This document shows, in pieces, positions 7,480-16,054 of a DNA stretch of 64,000 nt. How positions within the stretch are numbered: position 1 is the stretch's first letter; every line of letters starts with the position of its first letter. The translations under genes and the position numbers were made by a program. The notes beneath the pieces are model-generated. The model made no database searches, was not told the DNA's origin, and saw only the letters and a list, made by a program, of their open reading frames with translations. Source of the stretch: Bacteroidales bacterium Bact_22 (GTDB taxonomy: Bacteria > Bacteroidota > Bacteroidia > Bacteroidales > F082); contig LUZN01000005.1 in assembly GCA_001603665.1 (NCBI GenBank), positions 1-64,000 of the forward strand. The letters are read 5' to 3'.

Positions 7480-8638
7480 AGTCTTCGTATCCGGTTGTTA
7501 CGACCTGCTACATAGCGGTCACGTGGAGTTCTTTCGGCAGGCAGCGCAATACGGCGATTTGTACGTTGGAATAGGCTCTGATGCTACGATTTTGGAGTAT
7601 AAGCACCACAAAACCGTCTACAGCGAGCAGGAACGCCTCTTCATGGTGAAGAGCATCCGCTATGTGAAGGACGCTTTCATCAACGCCGGTAGCGGAATCA
7701 TGGACTTCATCCCGACGGTCGATGCGCTAAAACCTGATATCCTTGTGGTGAATGAAGACGGCGACCGTGAGGAAAAACGGCAGTTTTGCAAAGAAAGAGG
7801 CATAGAATATGTGGTTTTGCGTCGCGACCCGCATGAAGGACTTGATCCGCGCTCCTCTACTGACTTAAAAAAGGTTGAAAGTCGCATCCCGACACGTCTC
7901 GACCTCGCCGGAACATGGATCGACCAGCCATATGTGAGCTGTTTTGCTCCGGGATGGGCTATAACAATATCTCTTGAGCCTAATTTCGAGGTTCGTGAAC
8001 GCTGCGGACTTAGCACCTCGACGCGCAACGTCATCAAACGGATTTGGCCGTATCAGCTGCCTAACATGGATCCTGAGACCTTGGCGCGACTGGTGTTTTG
8101 CTTCGAAAACCATCCCGAACGTGAAGACGGTATCATCAGTGGGGCGCAAGATGCTATAGGAATATGCGTTCCGGGATTGTGCCGACATTATTACGACAAT
8201 CATTTTTGGCCTGAGAAAATCGAGACTTGCAACGATGAATCAATTCTGCAATGGCTTGAAAATCATCTGGTTATGATCCCGATGGAGCCTCGTAAACCAG
8301 GTTGCTCCGTTGTCGAAGGTAAAGACATCACCGAACCGAAAGTAAAAGCACTTGCCAAAGCGGCGGATGACTGCTGGAAAGCCATCATGAATAAGGATTT
8401 GCAAGCATTTGCTGCTGCTTACAAAGCTTCATTTGAGGCACAAGTAGCAATGTTTCCAGCTATGATTCAGGGTTGTGTCCAAAGCTACATCAATGAATAT
8501 AAAGACATGGTTTTGGCTTATAAAATGCCTGGAGCAGGCGGCGGTGGTTATTTAGCTTGTGTGGTATCAGATGCAGAGAAGTTTGCATTGGAGCACCTAG
8601 AGGCAATAAGATTAACGATTAGAAGGAGTGGTTTTTAA
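7436..8638 (+). CDS. fused cytidylyltransferase-like and GHMP-type sugar kinase protein
   Basis: The N-terminal half (15-145) is a nucleotidyltransferase of the cytidylyltransferase superfamily, with HSGH at 26-29 and the RSSTDLK motif near 139-145. The C-terminal half (150-400) looks like a GHMP kinase: RLDLAGTWID (154-163), a probable ATP loop GLSTSTR (191-197) and PGAGGGG (365-371). Such a fusion would phosphorylate a sugar and activate it with a nucleotide. The neighbours (gmd, fcl, fucP, mutarotase) suggest fucose or a related deoxyhexose, an alternative to the Fkp route, but this is inference. Residues 1-14 are encoded by the 95-bp repeat, which also supplies the only possible start codon before the domain. 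Confidence 0.7.
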   Translation: MSKMPTANSQQPIAKVFVSGCYDLLHSGHVEFFRQAAQYGDLYVGIGSDATILEYKHHKTVYSEQERLFMVKSIRYVKDAFINAGSGIMDFIPTVDALKPDILVVNEDGDREEKRQFCKERGIEYVVLRRDPHEGLDPRSSTDLKKVESRIPTRLDLAGTWIDQPYVSCFAPGWAITISLEPNFEVRERCGLSTSTRNVIKRIWPYQLPNMDPETLARLVFCFENHPEREDGIISGAQDAIGICVPGLCRHYYDNHFWPEKIETCNDESILQWLENHLVMIPMEPRKPGCSVVEGKDITEPKVKALAKAADDCWKAIMNKDLQAFAAAYKASFEAQVAMFPAMIQGCVQSYINEYKDMVLAYKMPGAGGGGYLACVVSDAEKFALEHLEAIRLTIRRSGF

Positions 8639-8732
8639 CTTTGGCTTTTGGCCATTGGCCATTAGCCCTTAATTAAAAGAATAAAATAATGTCAAAAATG
8701 CCAACAGCCAATAGCCAACAGCCAATAGCTAA
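8638..8732 (+). repeat. 95-bp perfect direct repeat, copy 2
   Basis: It begins with the last base of the kinase stop codon and runs through the start codon (8689) and first 14 codons of fucP. It is identical to 7385-7479, so both proteins begin MSKMPTANSQQPIA. Confidence 0.9.
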
Positions 8733-10035
8733 TAGTTCGCTCATTGAGCGACGGTTTTTGATTCCTTTCATTGCCATCACCACGCTCTTTGCGCTCTGGG
8801 GATTTGCTAACGACATCACCAACCCGATGGTGGCGGCGTTCCAGACTTTAATGGAACTGCCGGCAACGAAAGCATCTCTCATACAGTTTGCTTTCTATGG
8901 CGGCTATGCTACTATGGCAATACCTGCGGCGCTTTTCATCAGAAAATACAGCTATAAAAGCGGAATTCTGCTCGGCTTGGCGCTTTACGCAGTCGGTGCG
9001 CTGCTTTTCATCCCGGCTGCAGCCCGACAAAGCTTCACATTTTTCTGTTTAAGCTTGTATATCCTGACATTCGGATTGGCATTTCTCGAAACTACCGCAA
9101 ACCCATTTATTTTGTCTTTAGGTAACAAAGAAAACGCTACCCGCCGCTTGAATCTGGCACAAGCCTTCAATCCTATGGGTTCTCTGGCAGGAATGGCAGT
9201 TGCCTCAATGATAGTTCTTCCTAACTTGTTGAGCGACAAGCGCGATGCAGCCGGAAACATTCTCTTTCCAATGCTCACCGAAGCCGAAAAAGCCGACATC
9301 CGCCTTCACGATTTAGCAGTCATCCGCGACCCATACGTCGCTTTGGGCGTTGTCGTTATTATAATGCTGATAATTATCGCCCTAGTAAAAGTGCCAATAG
9401 CCAATAGCCAACAGCCAACGGCCGATAAAGCCAATAGCCAACAGCCAACAGCCAAAGTAACTTTGCGACGCCTCTGGCAAAACAAAGTCTACCGCGAAGG
9501 CGTCATCGCTCAAGTCTTCTACGTCGCCGCCCAGATTATGGTCTGGACTTTCATCATTCAATACGCTGATAATCTTGGAATTAGCAAAGCTACAGCACAA
9601 AACTACAACATCATCGCGATGTGCCTCTTCCTTTGTGGCCGCTTCATCTCCACTTTCCTGATGAAATATGTCGACGGTCGCCGTTTATTGACGATTTTCG
9701 GTGTTCTCGCAGCAATATGTACGCTTGGCGCGATAATAATTGTAGGAAAACTTGGTTTATATTGCCTCATCGGCATTAGTCTCTTCATGAGTCTGATGTT
9801 CCCGACAATCTACGGCACCGCGTTGGAAAAAGTAAGTCTTGAAGACGCCTCACTCGGTGCAGCATTCCTCGTGATGGCCATTGTTGGTGGAGCGTTGATG
9901 CCGCCGCTGCAAGGTATGATAATCGATTTTGGCACTGTTTTTGGTCACCCTGCCGTCAATGTAAGCTATGTTTTGCCATTTATATGTTTTATAATAGTCG
10001 CTGTTTATGGTTTGCGAGCCCGAAAAAGCCAATAG
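8689..10035 (+). CDS. fucP: L-fucose permease of the major facilitator superfamily
   Basis: The 448-residue, roughly 12-helix MFS protein carries FucP-family signatures (FALWGFANDITNPMV at about 34-48, FLETTANPFIL, NLAQAFNPMGS). FucP imports L-fucose by proton symport. Three oddities are tied to heptamer repeats: the first 14 residues come from the 95-bp repeat, residues of about 235-257 in the central cytoplasmic loop are a peptide made of ANSQQP units (9392-9456), and the stop codon TAG is itself part of another repeat tract. The transmembrane core looks intact, so the transporter is probably functional. Confidence 0.88.
   Translation: MSKMPTANSQQPIANSSLIERRFLIPFIAITTLFALWGFANDITNPMVAAFQTLMELPATKASLIQFAFYGGYATMAIPAALFIRKYSYKSGILLGLALYAVGALLFIPAAARQSFTFFCLSLYILTFGLAFLETTANPFILSLGNKENATRRLNLAQAFNPMGSLAGMAVASMIVLPNLLSDKRDAAGNILFPMLTEAEKADIRLHDLAVIRDPYVALGVVVIIMLIIIALVKVPIANSQQPTADKANSQQPTAKVTLRRLWQNKVYREGVIAQVFYVAAQIMVWTFIIQYADNLGISKATAQNYNIIAMCLFLCGRFISTFLMKYVDGRRLLTIFGVLAAICTLGAIIIVGKLGLYCLIGISLFMSLMFPTIYGTALEKVSLEDASLGAAFLVMAIVGGALMPPLQGMIIDFGTVFGHPAVNVSYVLPFICFIIVAVYGLRARKSQ
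9392..9456 (+). repeat. heptamer array inside fucP coding sequence
   Basis: About nine degenerate copies of GCCAAYA/GCCAACG, read in frame as PIANSQQPTA and KANSQQPTAK, lie between helices 6 and 7. Seven bases times three gives a 21-base in-frame period, so gain or loss of single units would shift the frame. Confidence 0.85.
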
Positions 10036-10053
10036 CCAACAGCCAATAGCCAA
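10027..10053 (+). repeat. heptamer tract containing the fucP stop codon
   Basis: GCCAATA-GCCAACA-GCCAATA-GCC: the TAG stop of fucP (10033-10035) is read out of the first unit. The mutarotase ATG at 10064 follows directly. Confidence 0.85.
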
Positions 10054-10063
10054 AGTAAAAGCC

Positions 10064-10387
10064 ATGAAAAGATATTGTCAAACTTTAAATCTCGTCGACG
10101 ACGAACAGATGATCCGGAAGTATTGTGACGTCCACAAAAACGTCTGGCCCGAAATCATTGAAGGTCAACGGCAAGTGGGGATTCTGGATATGCAGATCTA
10201 TCGTCGTGGCCGCTCGCTTTTCATGATAATGGACACCGTCGACGACTTCGATTTCGACCGCGATATGGCAAAATTAGCCACTCTTCCCCGCCAAGCGGAA
10301 TGGGAAGCGTATGTAAGCCAGTTTCAAGGCTGCTCAGCTAATGCCCGCAGCGACGAGAAATGGCAATTGATGGAAAGAATATTTTAA
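10064..10387 (+). CDS. L-rhamnose/L-fucose mutarotase (RhaM family)
   Basis: The 107-residue protein is of the RhaM family (formerly DUF718), whose members interconvert the alpha and beta anomers of 6-deoxy sugars. Conserved segments are YCQTLNLVDDEQMIRKY, HKNVWPEI with the catalytic His region, and MDTVDDFDF. The start at 10064 is chosen because upstream sequence is only repeat. Behind fucP, its natural role is mutarotation of imported L-fucose before the kinase step. It is 28 bp downstream of the fucP stop, in one transcription unit. Confidence 0.85.
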   Translation: MKRYCQTLNLVDDEQMIRKYCDVHKNVWPEIIEGQRQVGILDMQIYRRGRSLFMIMDTVDDFDFDRDMAKLATLPRQAEWEAYVSQFQGCSANARSDEKWQLMERIF

Positions 10388-10406
10388 ACCTCAATAACCT
10401 ATAACC
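10386..10406 (+). repeat. inverted copy of the GGTTAT heptamer array
   Basis: CAATAACCTATAACCATTAA lies between the mutarotase stop codon and rnr; it is the reverse complement of the arrays at 6392 and 13700. Confidence 0.7.
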
Positions 10407-10423
10407 ATTAAAGAGAAAATAGC

Positions 10424-12604
10424 ATGAAAAAACCTAAACATAGTAATAGCCTTTCGACATTTGTCAATACGATACTTCGCATCTACGGCGAACATCCCTT
10501 CAAGCCGATGAACTATAAGCAGATAGCAAAGATCATGGGTGTTCGCGACGCTGCAGGCAAAGACGTGATATTTCAGGTGCTCGAGACCCTCAATCGCGAT
10601 GGTCAACTCATTGAGCATCATCCATATAGCTATACTCTGAACCCCGACCTGGTGAGCGAATACGGTCCGAAACCGCATTACGTGGTCGGTATCGTCGACA
10701 TGAAGAGCACAGGCAAGGCCTACGTGGTGCCTGAAGACGGCGGCGAGGACATCCAGATCGCTGCCAACAATACGGGCAAAGCGCTGCACGGCGACAAAGT
10801 CAAGGTGGCGATGTTCCCGAAACGTAAGTCGAAGAAGACCGAAGGCGAGATTGTGAAGGTCATCCAGCGTGCGCATAACGAGTTTGTGGGCATCTTCAGC
10901 GTGTCGCACGGCTATGCCTTCGTGGTGCCCGACAAAGACACCATGCCGGTCAACTTCTTCATCCCGAGAGGTAGCTACCGTGGCGCGCGCGACGGACAGA
11001 AAGTCATTGTGAAACTTGCCGACTGGCCCGAGAACTCGCGTAACCCGTTCGGCGAGGTGGTCCGCGTGCTCGGTTACCCGGGCGAGAACAACGTCGAGAT
11101 GCAGTCTATTCTCGCTCAATACGAGTATCCGCTGGAGTTTCCGAAAGATGTCGAGAAAGAGGCAAGCCAGATTTCCGATAAGATTTCATCGTCTGAAATT
11201 AAAGCCAGAAAGGACTTCCGCGATGTTCTTACCATCACCATCGACCCTCGCGACGCAAAGGACTTTGACGATGCCATATCCTACCGCAAGCTTCCAAACG
11301 GCAACCACGAGGTGGGAGTACATATCGCCGACGTTTCCTATTACGTGAAGCCGGGCTCGGCCATCGACCAGGAAGCGCAGCAGCGTGGTACCTCGGTTTA
11401 CCTTGTCGATAGAACTATTCCGATGCTTCCCGAAAAGCTGTGCAACATGGTCTGCTCGCTTCGTCCCGACGAGGAAAAACTGACGTTTTCGGCTGTCTTC
11501 GAGATGAACGACAAAGCCGAAATTCTTAAAAAATGGATTGGCAAGACAGTTATAAAGTCAAACCGTCGTTTCGCTTACGAAGAAGTGCAAGCCATGATCG
11601 AGGGTGGGGAAGGTGATTATAAGCAAGAAATATTGATACTCAACGATTTGGCCACCAAACTTCGTGAGAAACGCATGGCTCAGGGCTCGATCAACTTCCA
11701 TTCCGAGGAGGTGAAATTTATCCTAGATGAGAAGATGCACCCCATCGATACCTATGTCAAGGTTCAGAATGAGGCGAATATGCTCATCGAGGACTTTATG
11801 TTGCTCGCAAACCGCACCGTGGCGGAGGCAATCGGCAAGAAAGACTCGAAATACCATGGCTACACCTTCGTTTACCGTGTGCACGACGAGCCTAACCCTG
11901 AAAAATTGTTCAGTTTCATTTCGTTAGTGTCGAAATTGGGCTATTCTATGAATATCAGTACGCGTGAGAACCTTGTGAAATCGTACAATGCCTTGTTCGA
12001 TGCAGTGGAAGGCAAGGGTGAGCGCAATCTTGTTGAAACTGTGGCACTTCGCACCATGGCGAAGGCGCTTTACAGCACCGTCAACATCGGTCACTATGGC
12101 TTGGCGTTCCCGTTTTACACTCACTTCACCTCGCCAATCCGCCGTTATCCCGACTTGATGGTTCACCGTCTGATTGAGCGCTATATGATTGATAATCAGC
12201 CGAGTGTGAATCAAAATGAATACGAGGTTTTGTGTCAGCACGCCTCCGAGATGGAGCGCAAGGCTGCCGAGATGGAGCGAGAGTCGGTGCGTTACAAACA
12301 GGCTGAGTATCTGCAGGATAAGATCGGCAAGGTGTTCGACGGACTCATCTCGGGCATCAGCAAATGGGGCATCTACGTGGAGCTTGTCGACAGCAAATGC
12401 GAGGGTATGGTGCGCTACAGCACCCTCGACGACATGTACTACCTCGACGAGGAGAATTTCCGCGTCATCGGCCAGGAAACACACCAGATATACCGCCTCG
12501 GCGACGCCGTCAAAGTCCGCGTCGAAGCTGTGGATTTGATTAAAAAGCAAATGGATTTCACTATGGTAAGCGCCAAACGCAAAACCAAAGGAAAGGCCAT
12601 GTAA
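10424..12604 (+). CDS. rnr: ribonuclease R
   Basis: The 726-residue 3'-5' exoribonuclease degrades structured RNA. Domains in order: an N-terminal winged-helix (about 1-75), OB/cold-shock domains (about 80-250), the RNB catalytic domain starting near 255 with TIDPRDAKDFDDA (about 271-283, Mg-binding aspartates), PIRRYPDLMVHR around 567-578, and a C-terminal S1 domain (about 635-720) ending in a short basic tail. Length is typical. A palindromic element directly after the stop (12605-12623) separates it from fba. Confidence 0.95.
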   Translation: MKKPKHSNSLSTFVNTILRIYGEHPFKPMNYKQIAKIMGVRDAAGKDVIFQVLETLNRDGQLIEHHPYSYTLNPDLVSEYGPKPHYVVGIVDMKSTGKAYVVPEDGGEDIQIAANNTGKALHGDKVKVAMFPKRKSKKTEGEIVKVIQRAHNEFVGIFSVSHGYAFVVPDKDTMPVNFFIPRGSYRGARDGQKVIVKLADWPENSRNPFGEVVRVLGYPGENNVEMQSILAQYEYPLEFPKDVEKEASQISDKISSSEIKARKDFRDVLTITIDPRDAKDFDDAISYRKLPNGNHEVGVHIADVSYYVKPGSAIDQEAQQRGTSVYLVDRTIPMLPEKLCNMVCSLRPDEEKLTFSAVFEMNDKAEILKKWIGKTVIKSNRRFAYEEVQAMIEGGEGDYKQEILILNDLATKLREKRMAQGSINFHSEEVKFILDEKMHPIDTYVKVQNEANMLIEDFMLLANRTVAEAIGKKDSKYHGYTFVYRVHDEPNPEKLFSFISLVSKLGYSMNISTRENLVKSYNALFDAVEGKGERNLVETVALRTMAKALYSTVNIGHYGLAFPFYTHFTSPIRRYPDLMVHRLIERYMIDNQPSVNQNEYEVLCQHASEMERKAAEMERESVRYKQAEYLQDKIGKVFDGLISGISKWGIYVELVDSKCEGMVRYSTLDDMYYLDEENFRVIGQETHQIYRLGDAVKVRVEAVDLIKKQMDFTMVSAKRKTKGKAM

Positions 12605-12623
12605 GGACACACCGCGTGTGTCC
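12605..12623. repeat. REP-like palindrome, family A
   Basis: GGACACAC-CGC-GTGTGTCC is a perfect 8-bp inverted repeat one base after the rnr stop. It is a sequence variant of the palindrome at 16030-16048 and of those next to and inside the RAYT gene near 56.3-56.5 kb. Confidence 0.8.
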
Positions 12624-12656
12624 ATAAAAATTTTTGTTTCATACAACAAAATTTTA

Positions 12657-12664
12657 TATTTTTG
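12657..12664 (+). promoter_or_regulatory. -7 box for fba
   Basis: TATTTTTG with a TTTG -33 element at 12633-12636 (20 bp spacer); the ATG is at 12695. Confidence 0.75.
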
Positions 12665-12694
12665 CGGTTAGAAAATTATTAAAAACTTCATATT

Positions 12695-13699
12695 ATGGTA
12701 AACTACAAGGATTTAGGGCTCGTGAACACCCGTAAAATGTTCGCAAAAGCTGTCGACGGCGGCTATGCCATCCCGGCATTCAACTTCAACAATATGGAAC
12801 AGATGCAGGCCATCATCATGGCGGCAGTGGAGACGAAATCGCCAGTGATTCTTCAGATTTCGAAAGGCGCACGTAACTACGCCAACCAGACGCTGCTACG
12901 CTACATGGCAGAAGGCGCTGTGGCATACGCCAAGGAACTCGGCTGCGCTCATCCTGAGATCGTGCTGCATCTCGACCACGGTGACTCATTCGAGCTCTGC
13001 AAAAACTGCATCGAGATGGGATTCTCATCGGTGATGATCGACGGGTCGGCACTTCCATACGACGAAAACGTAGCTCTGACACGCAAAGTCGTCGACTACG
13101 CTCATCAATACGACGTGACAGTCGAAGGCGAACTCGGCGTTTTGGCAGGCGTTGAAGACGAGGTCTCGGCCGAGGCAAGTCACTACACAAAACCTGAGGA
13201 AGTGGTTGATTTCGTGACCAAGACAGGCGTCGATTCACTCGCAATTTCAATCGGAACATCGCACGGAGCATATAAATTCACTCCTGAGCAGTGCACCGTC
13301 GACCCTAAGACAGGCCGTCTGCTGCCTCCACCTCTCGCCTTCGACGTGCTCGAGGCCATCGAGAAGGAGCTTCCGGGCTTCCCGATTGTGCTTCACGGCT
13401 CATCATCGGTGCCGCAGGACGATGTCGACACCATCAATAAATACGGTGGCGGACTGAAGGCAGCCGTCGGTATCCCTGAGGAACAGCTCCGCAAGGCAGC
13501 AAAATCGGCAGTGTGCAAAATCAACATCGACAGCGATAGCCGTTTGGCAATGACTGCAGCAATCCGCAAGACTTTAGCCGAAAAACCGGCAGAGTTCGAC
13601 CCTCGTAAGTACCTCGGACCAGCTCGCGATCACATGAAAGAGCTTTACATGCATAAGATTATCAACGTCTTAGGAAGTAATGGGAAATTAGCTGAATAA
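12695..13699 (+). CDS. fba: class II fructose-1,6-bisphosphate aldolase
   Basis: The 334-residue Zn-dependent aldolase cleaves fructose-1,6-bisphosphate in glycolysis and runs in reverse for gluconeogenesis. It shows the catalytic/metal segment LHLDHGD (about 91-97), the GFSSVMIDGSALP strand, SIGTSHGAYKF and LHGSSSVPQ. The gene has its own promoter and ends in a heptamer array plus a strong terminator hairpin. Confidence 0.95.
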   Translation: MVNYKDLGLVNTRKMFAKAVDGGYAIPAFNFNNMEQMQAIIMAAVETKSPVILQISKGARNYANQTLLRYMAEGAVAYAKELGCAHPEIVLHLDHGDSFELCKNCIEMGFSSVMIDGSALPYDENVALTRKVVDYAHQYDVTVEGELGVLAGVEDEVSAEASHYTKPEEVVDFVTKTGVDSLAISIGTSHGAYKFTPEQCTVDPKTGRLLPPPLAFDVLEAIEKELPGFPIVLHGSSSVPQDDVDTINKYGGGLKAAVGIPEEQLRKAAKSAVCKINIDSDSRLAMTAAIRKTLAEKPAEFDPRKYLGPARDHMKELYMHKIINVLGSNGKLAE

Positions 13700-13730
13700 T
13701 GGTTATAGGTTATTGGTTATAGGTTATTGA
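13700..13730 (+). repeat. GGTTAT(A/T) heptamer array
   Basis: Four alternating GGTTATA/GGTTATT units begin immediately after the fba stop codon, as after gmd. Confidence 0.85.
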
Positions 13731-13772
13731 AATAACGATGTAATAATTTAATGGTTACATCGTTATTTTTTT
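13731..13772 (+). terminator. terminator/attenuator hairpin touching the next start codon
   Basis: A perfect 13-bp stem, AATAACGATGTAA (13731-13743) with TTACATCGTTATT (13755-13767), runs into a T tract that ends where the ATG of the next gene starts (13773). It ends fba transcription, yet leaves no room for a separate leader for the next gene. Confidence 0.8.
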
Positions 13773-14384
13773 ATGAAAAACTTTTTCCTATTGCTGGTTT
13801 TGGTGCTTTGTGCTTTAAAAATAACAGCACAGGAAGAATATTTCACAGTAAAAGGAAGGATTTTTTCAAACGACAGCTTAACGGCAATTCCTAATGTGAA
13901 CATAGTCAGCGAGTTATCGCGTTATGGAACGACTTCAAATCAGGACGGATGGTTTTTGATAAAATCAAAACCAATTGATACTCTTTGGGTTAGCTGTGTA
14001 GGATTCGACCGTCAACGAGTTCCGGTTTTTCGAGATAGTATTTTAGATAAAGAGCTGATAATCAAGATGATACGAAGCAACGTCATGCTTGATTCGGTTG
14101 AGATATATCCTTGGCCTGATTATGAGACTTTCAAGCAGGAAATCATCAATATGCCATGGCGCAGGCCGTATATGGTTCCTGGAATCTCGAAAGAGAGTGA
14201 CGAAGCTTTTATTCACAAAAAGCCAGTTCGGGAGCCAAAAGGCTCGGTTGTCAGTCCTATCACATTGATTTACAATAGGTTCAATAAAAGAGAACGCTTT
14301 AAAAGAAAACTTGAGCGCAATCGCCGACGTTTCAATCGCGAGATGGAACGCCTCGGCGCGGATTCATTGATGATTCCGGAATGA
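13773..14384 (+). CDS. secreted protein with carboxypeptidase-regulatory-like domain
   Basis: The 203-residue protein starts with a signal peptide (MKNFFLLLVLVLCALKITAQ) and continues with a CarboxypepD_reg-like beta-sandwich (about 22-110: FTVKGRIFSND, NQDGWFLIKSKPIDTLWVSCVGF). The C-terminal 90 residues are basic and charged (repeated Arg/Lys, 165-195). Such domains are common in Bacteroidota envelope proteins. No enzymatic function can be assigned. It probably depends on read-through of the hairpin ending at 13772. Confidence 0.7.
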   Translation: MKNFFLLLVLVLCALKITAQEEYFTVKGRIFSNDSLTAIPNVNIVSELSRYGTTSNQDGWFLIKSKPIDTLWVSCVGFDRQRVPVFRDSILDKELIIKMIRSNVMLDSVEIYPWPDYETFKQEIINMPWRRPYMVPGISKESDEAFIHKKPVREPKGSVVSPITLIYNRFNKRERFKRKLERNRRRFNREMERLGADSLMIPE

Positions 14385-14416
14385 CGAATTTCTTTGAAAG
14401 TTTTTAATTATTTTCC

Positions 14417-14424
14417 TATCTTTG
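14417..14424 (+). promoter_or_regulatory. -7 box for the YfcC-type transporter
   Basis: TATCTTTG, 14 bp before the ATG at 14438, implies a very short leader. Confidence 0.7.
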
Positions 14425-14437
14425 CAAAAAATATTTT

Positions 14438-16024
14438 ATGGCAAAGCGCAAAGTACCGCATACCTACGTCATCGTTTTCTTCATAATCGTGGTTGCCGCC
14501 GTTATGACCTGGTTTATCAAGCCGGGAATGTATGTGGACGGGCAGTTCTATTATGAAAACGAGTTACCCGCTGAGTATCAGGAGGTTTTCCATCCTGAAG
14601 CTCAGACGTGGCAGGTGTTTTCGGCGCTTTTCAACGGCTTCGTGCAGCAGTCGAAAATCATCATCTTCATCCTGATGATTGGTGGTGCGTTCTGGATCAT
14701 GAACAAAAGCCGCGCCATAGACATGGGAATTTTTTCTTTCCTGAAATTTACGCAAAAGCTTGAAAATCACAAGTTTATACGGTTTTTAGGCATCGACAAT
14801 ATCATCATCGTGCTGATAATGCTGCTGTTCAGCTTGTTCGGTGCGATTTTCGGGATGAGCGAGGAGTGCATTGCCTTTGTGATAATCATCATACCGCTCG
14901 CAATATCAATGGGTTACGACAGTATCGTGGGTCTCTGCATGGTGTATGTGGCGGCTCATATCGGCTTTGCGGGTGCGATTCTGAACCCGTTTACGATAGG
15001 TATCGCGCAGGGAATTGCCGACGTGCCGTTGTTTTCGGGCATCGGCTACCGCATCTTCTGCTGGGTGATTATCAACATCTTCGGCATTGCTTTCGTGCTG
15101 CATTATGCCCATAAGGTGAAGAAAAATCCGAAGATTTCAATCATGTACGACGATGACGCTTACTGGCGGAAAAACAGCGTGGCACAAGGGCAGGAGTTTG
15201 AGCATTATGTACCAAAATCAGCTTGGTTTGTGTATGCTTTTTTGCTCATCGCGATGGTGATTTTCTCGTATTTAAATCCAAAAACGACGTTAGTAATAGG
15301 TTCAAGTGCCTTTGTGATGCCGATAATCCCGATTTTGACTGGAATTTTCGCCGTTTTAGGAGCTTTTTCGTTAAGAAAAACGGTACATAACTTCATTTTG
15401 CTGCTGCTTCTTTACACCATTATTTATCTCATCGTCGGCGTGATGGGCTACGGCTGGTATGTGATGGAGATTGCGTCGCTGTTCCTCGCCATGGGAATCT
15501 GCAGCGGCATCGCTATCGGCAAGAGTGCCAGCGACATAGCCCGGCTTTTCATCGAAGGGATGAGCGACATTTTGTCGGCTGCGGTGGTCGTCGGATTGGC
15601 TGGCGGCATCGTGATAATTTTGCAAAATGGCGGTATCATCGACACGATTTTGTACGGACTGTCGAAATCGATGTCCGACTTCGGCAAGGTGGCGTCGGTG
15701 GAGATAATGTATGGCATCCAGACACTTATCAACATCATCATACCGTCGGGCTCGGCGAAAGCAGCCATTACGATGCCGATTATGGCGCCGTTCAGCGACC
15801 TCATCGGGGTGTGCCGTCAAGCCACTGTGATGGCGTTCCAATTCGGCGACGGCTTCACTAACATGATAACGCCAACCTCAGGGGTGTTGATTGGAGCATT
15901 AGGAGTAGCGAAGATCCCATATCAGAAATGGTTAAAATGGGTGTGGAAATTTATATTGATGCTGATAATTTTAGGTGGAATATTATTGATTCCAACGGTT
16001 TTAATGACATTGGAAGGGTTTTAA
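14438..16024 (+). CDS. YfcC family (DcuC/arginine-ornithine-type) membrane transporter
   Basis: This 528-residue polytopic inner-membrane protein begins RKVPHTYVIVFFIIVVAAVMTW and has about 11-13 hydrophobic segments. The FGMSEECIAFVIIIIPLAISMGYDSI and IIPSGSAKAAITMPIMAPFSDLIG motifs are characteristic of the YfcC/DcuC ion-transporter superfamily. Relatives move C4-dicarboxylates or basic amino acids; the substrate here is unknown. It precedes a peptide-ABC ATPase and serine dehydratase, which fits an amino-acid-fermenting lifestyle. Confidence 0.85.
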   Translation: MAKRKVPHTYVIVFFIIVVAAVMTWFIKPGMYVDGQFYYENELPAEYQEVFHPEAQTWQVFSALFNGFVQQSKIIIFILMIGGAFWIMNKSRAIDMGIFSFLKFTQKLENHKFIRFLGIDNIIIVLIMLLFSLFGAIFGMSEECIAFVIIIIPLAISMGYDSIVGLCMVYVAAHIGFAGAILNPFTIGIAQGIADVPLFSGIGYRIFCWVIINIFGIAFVLHYAHKVKKNPKISIMYDDDAYWRKNSVAQGQEFEHYVPKSAWFVYAFLLIAMVIFSYLNPKTTLVIGSSAFVMPIIPILTGIFAVLGAFSLRKTVHNFILLLLLYTIIYLIVGVMGYGWYVMEIASLFLAMGICSGIAIGKSASDIARLFIEGMSDILSAAVVVGLAGGIVIILQNGGIIDTILYGLSKSMSDFGKVASVEIMYGIQTLINIIIPSGSAKAAITMPIMAPFSDLIGVCRQATVMAFQFGDGFTNMITPTSGVLIGALGVAKIPYQKWLKWVWKFILMLIILGGILLIPTVLMTLEGF

Positions 16025-16027
16025 TGT

Positions 16028-16048
16028 AGGGACGCACCGCGTGCGTCC
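16028..16048. repeat. REP-like palindrome, family A
   Basis: GGACGCAC-CGC-GTGCGTCC (16030-16048) is a perfect 8-bp inverted repeat preceded by TA and followed 6 bp later by the ABC gene start. It matches the motif beside the RAYT gene. Confidence 0.85.
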
Positions 16049-16054
16049 AATAAA

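Noticed and set aside
7436..8638. Kinase half initially suspected to lack the ATP-binding loop
   Set aside because: A plausible GHMP loop GLSTSTR is present at residues 191-197, so degeneration is not supported.
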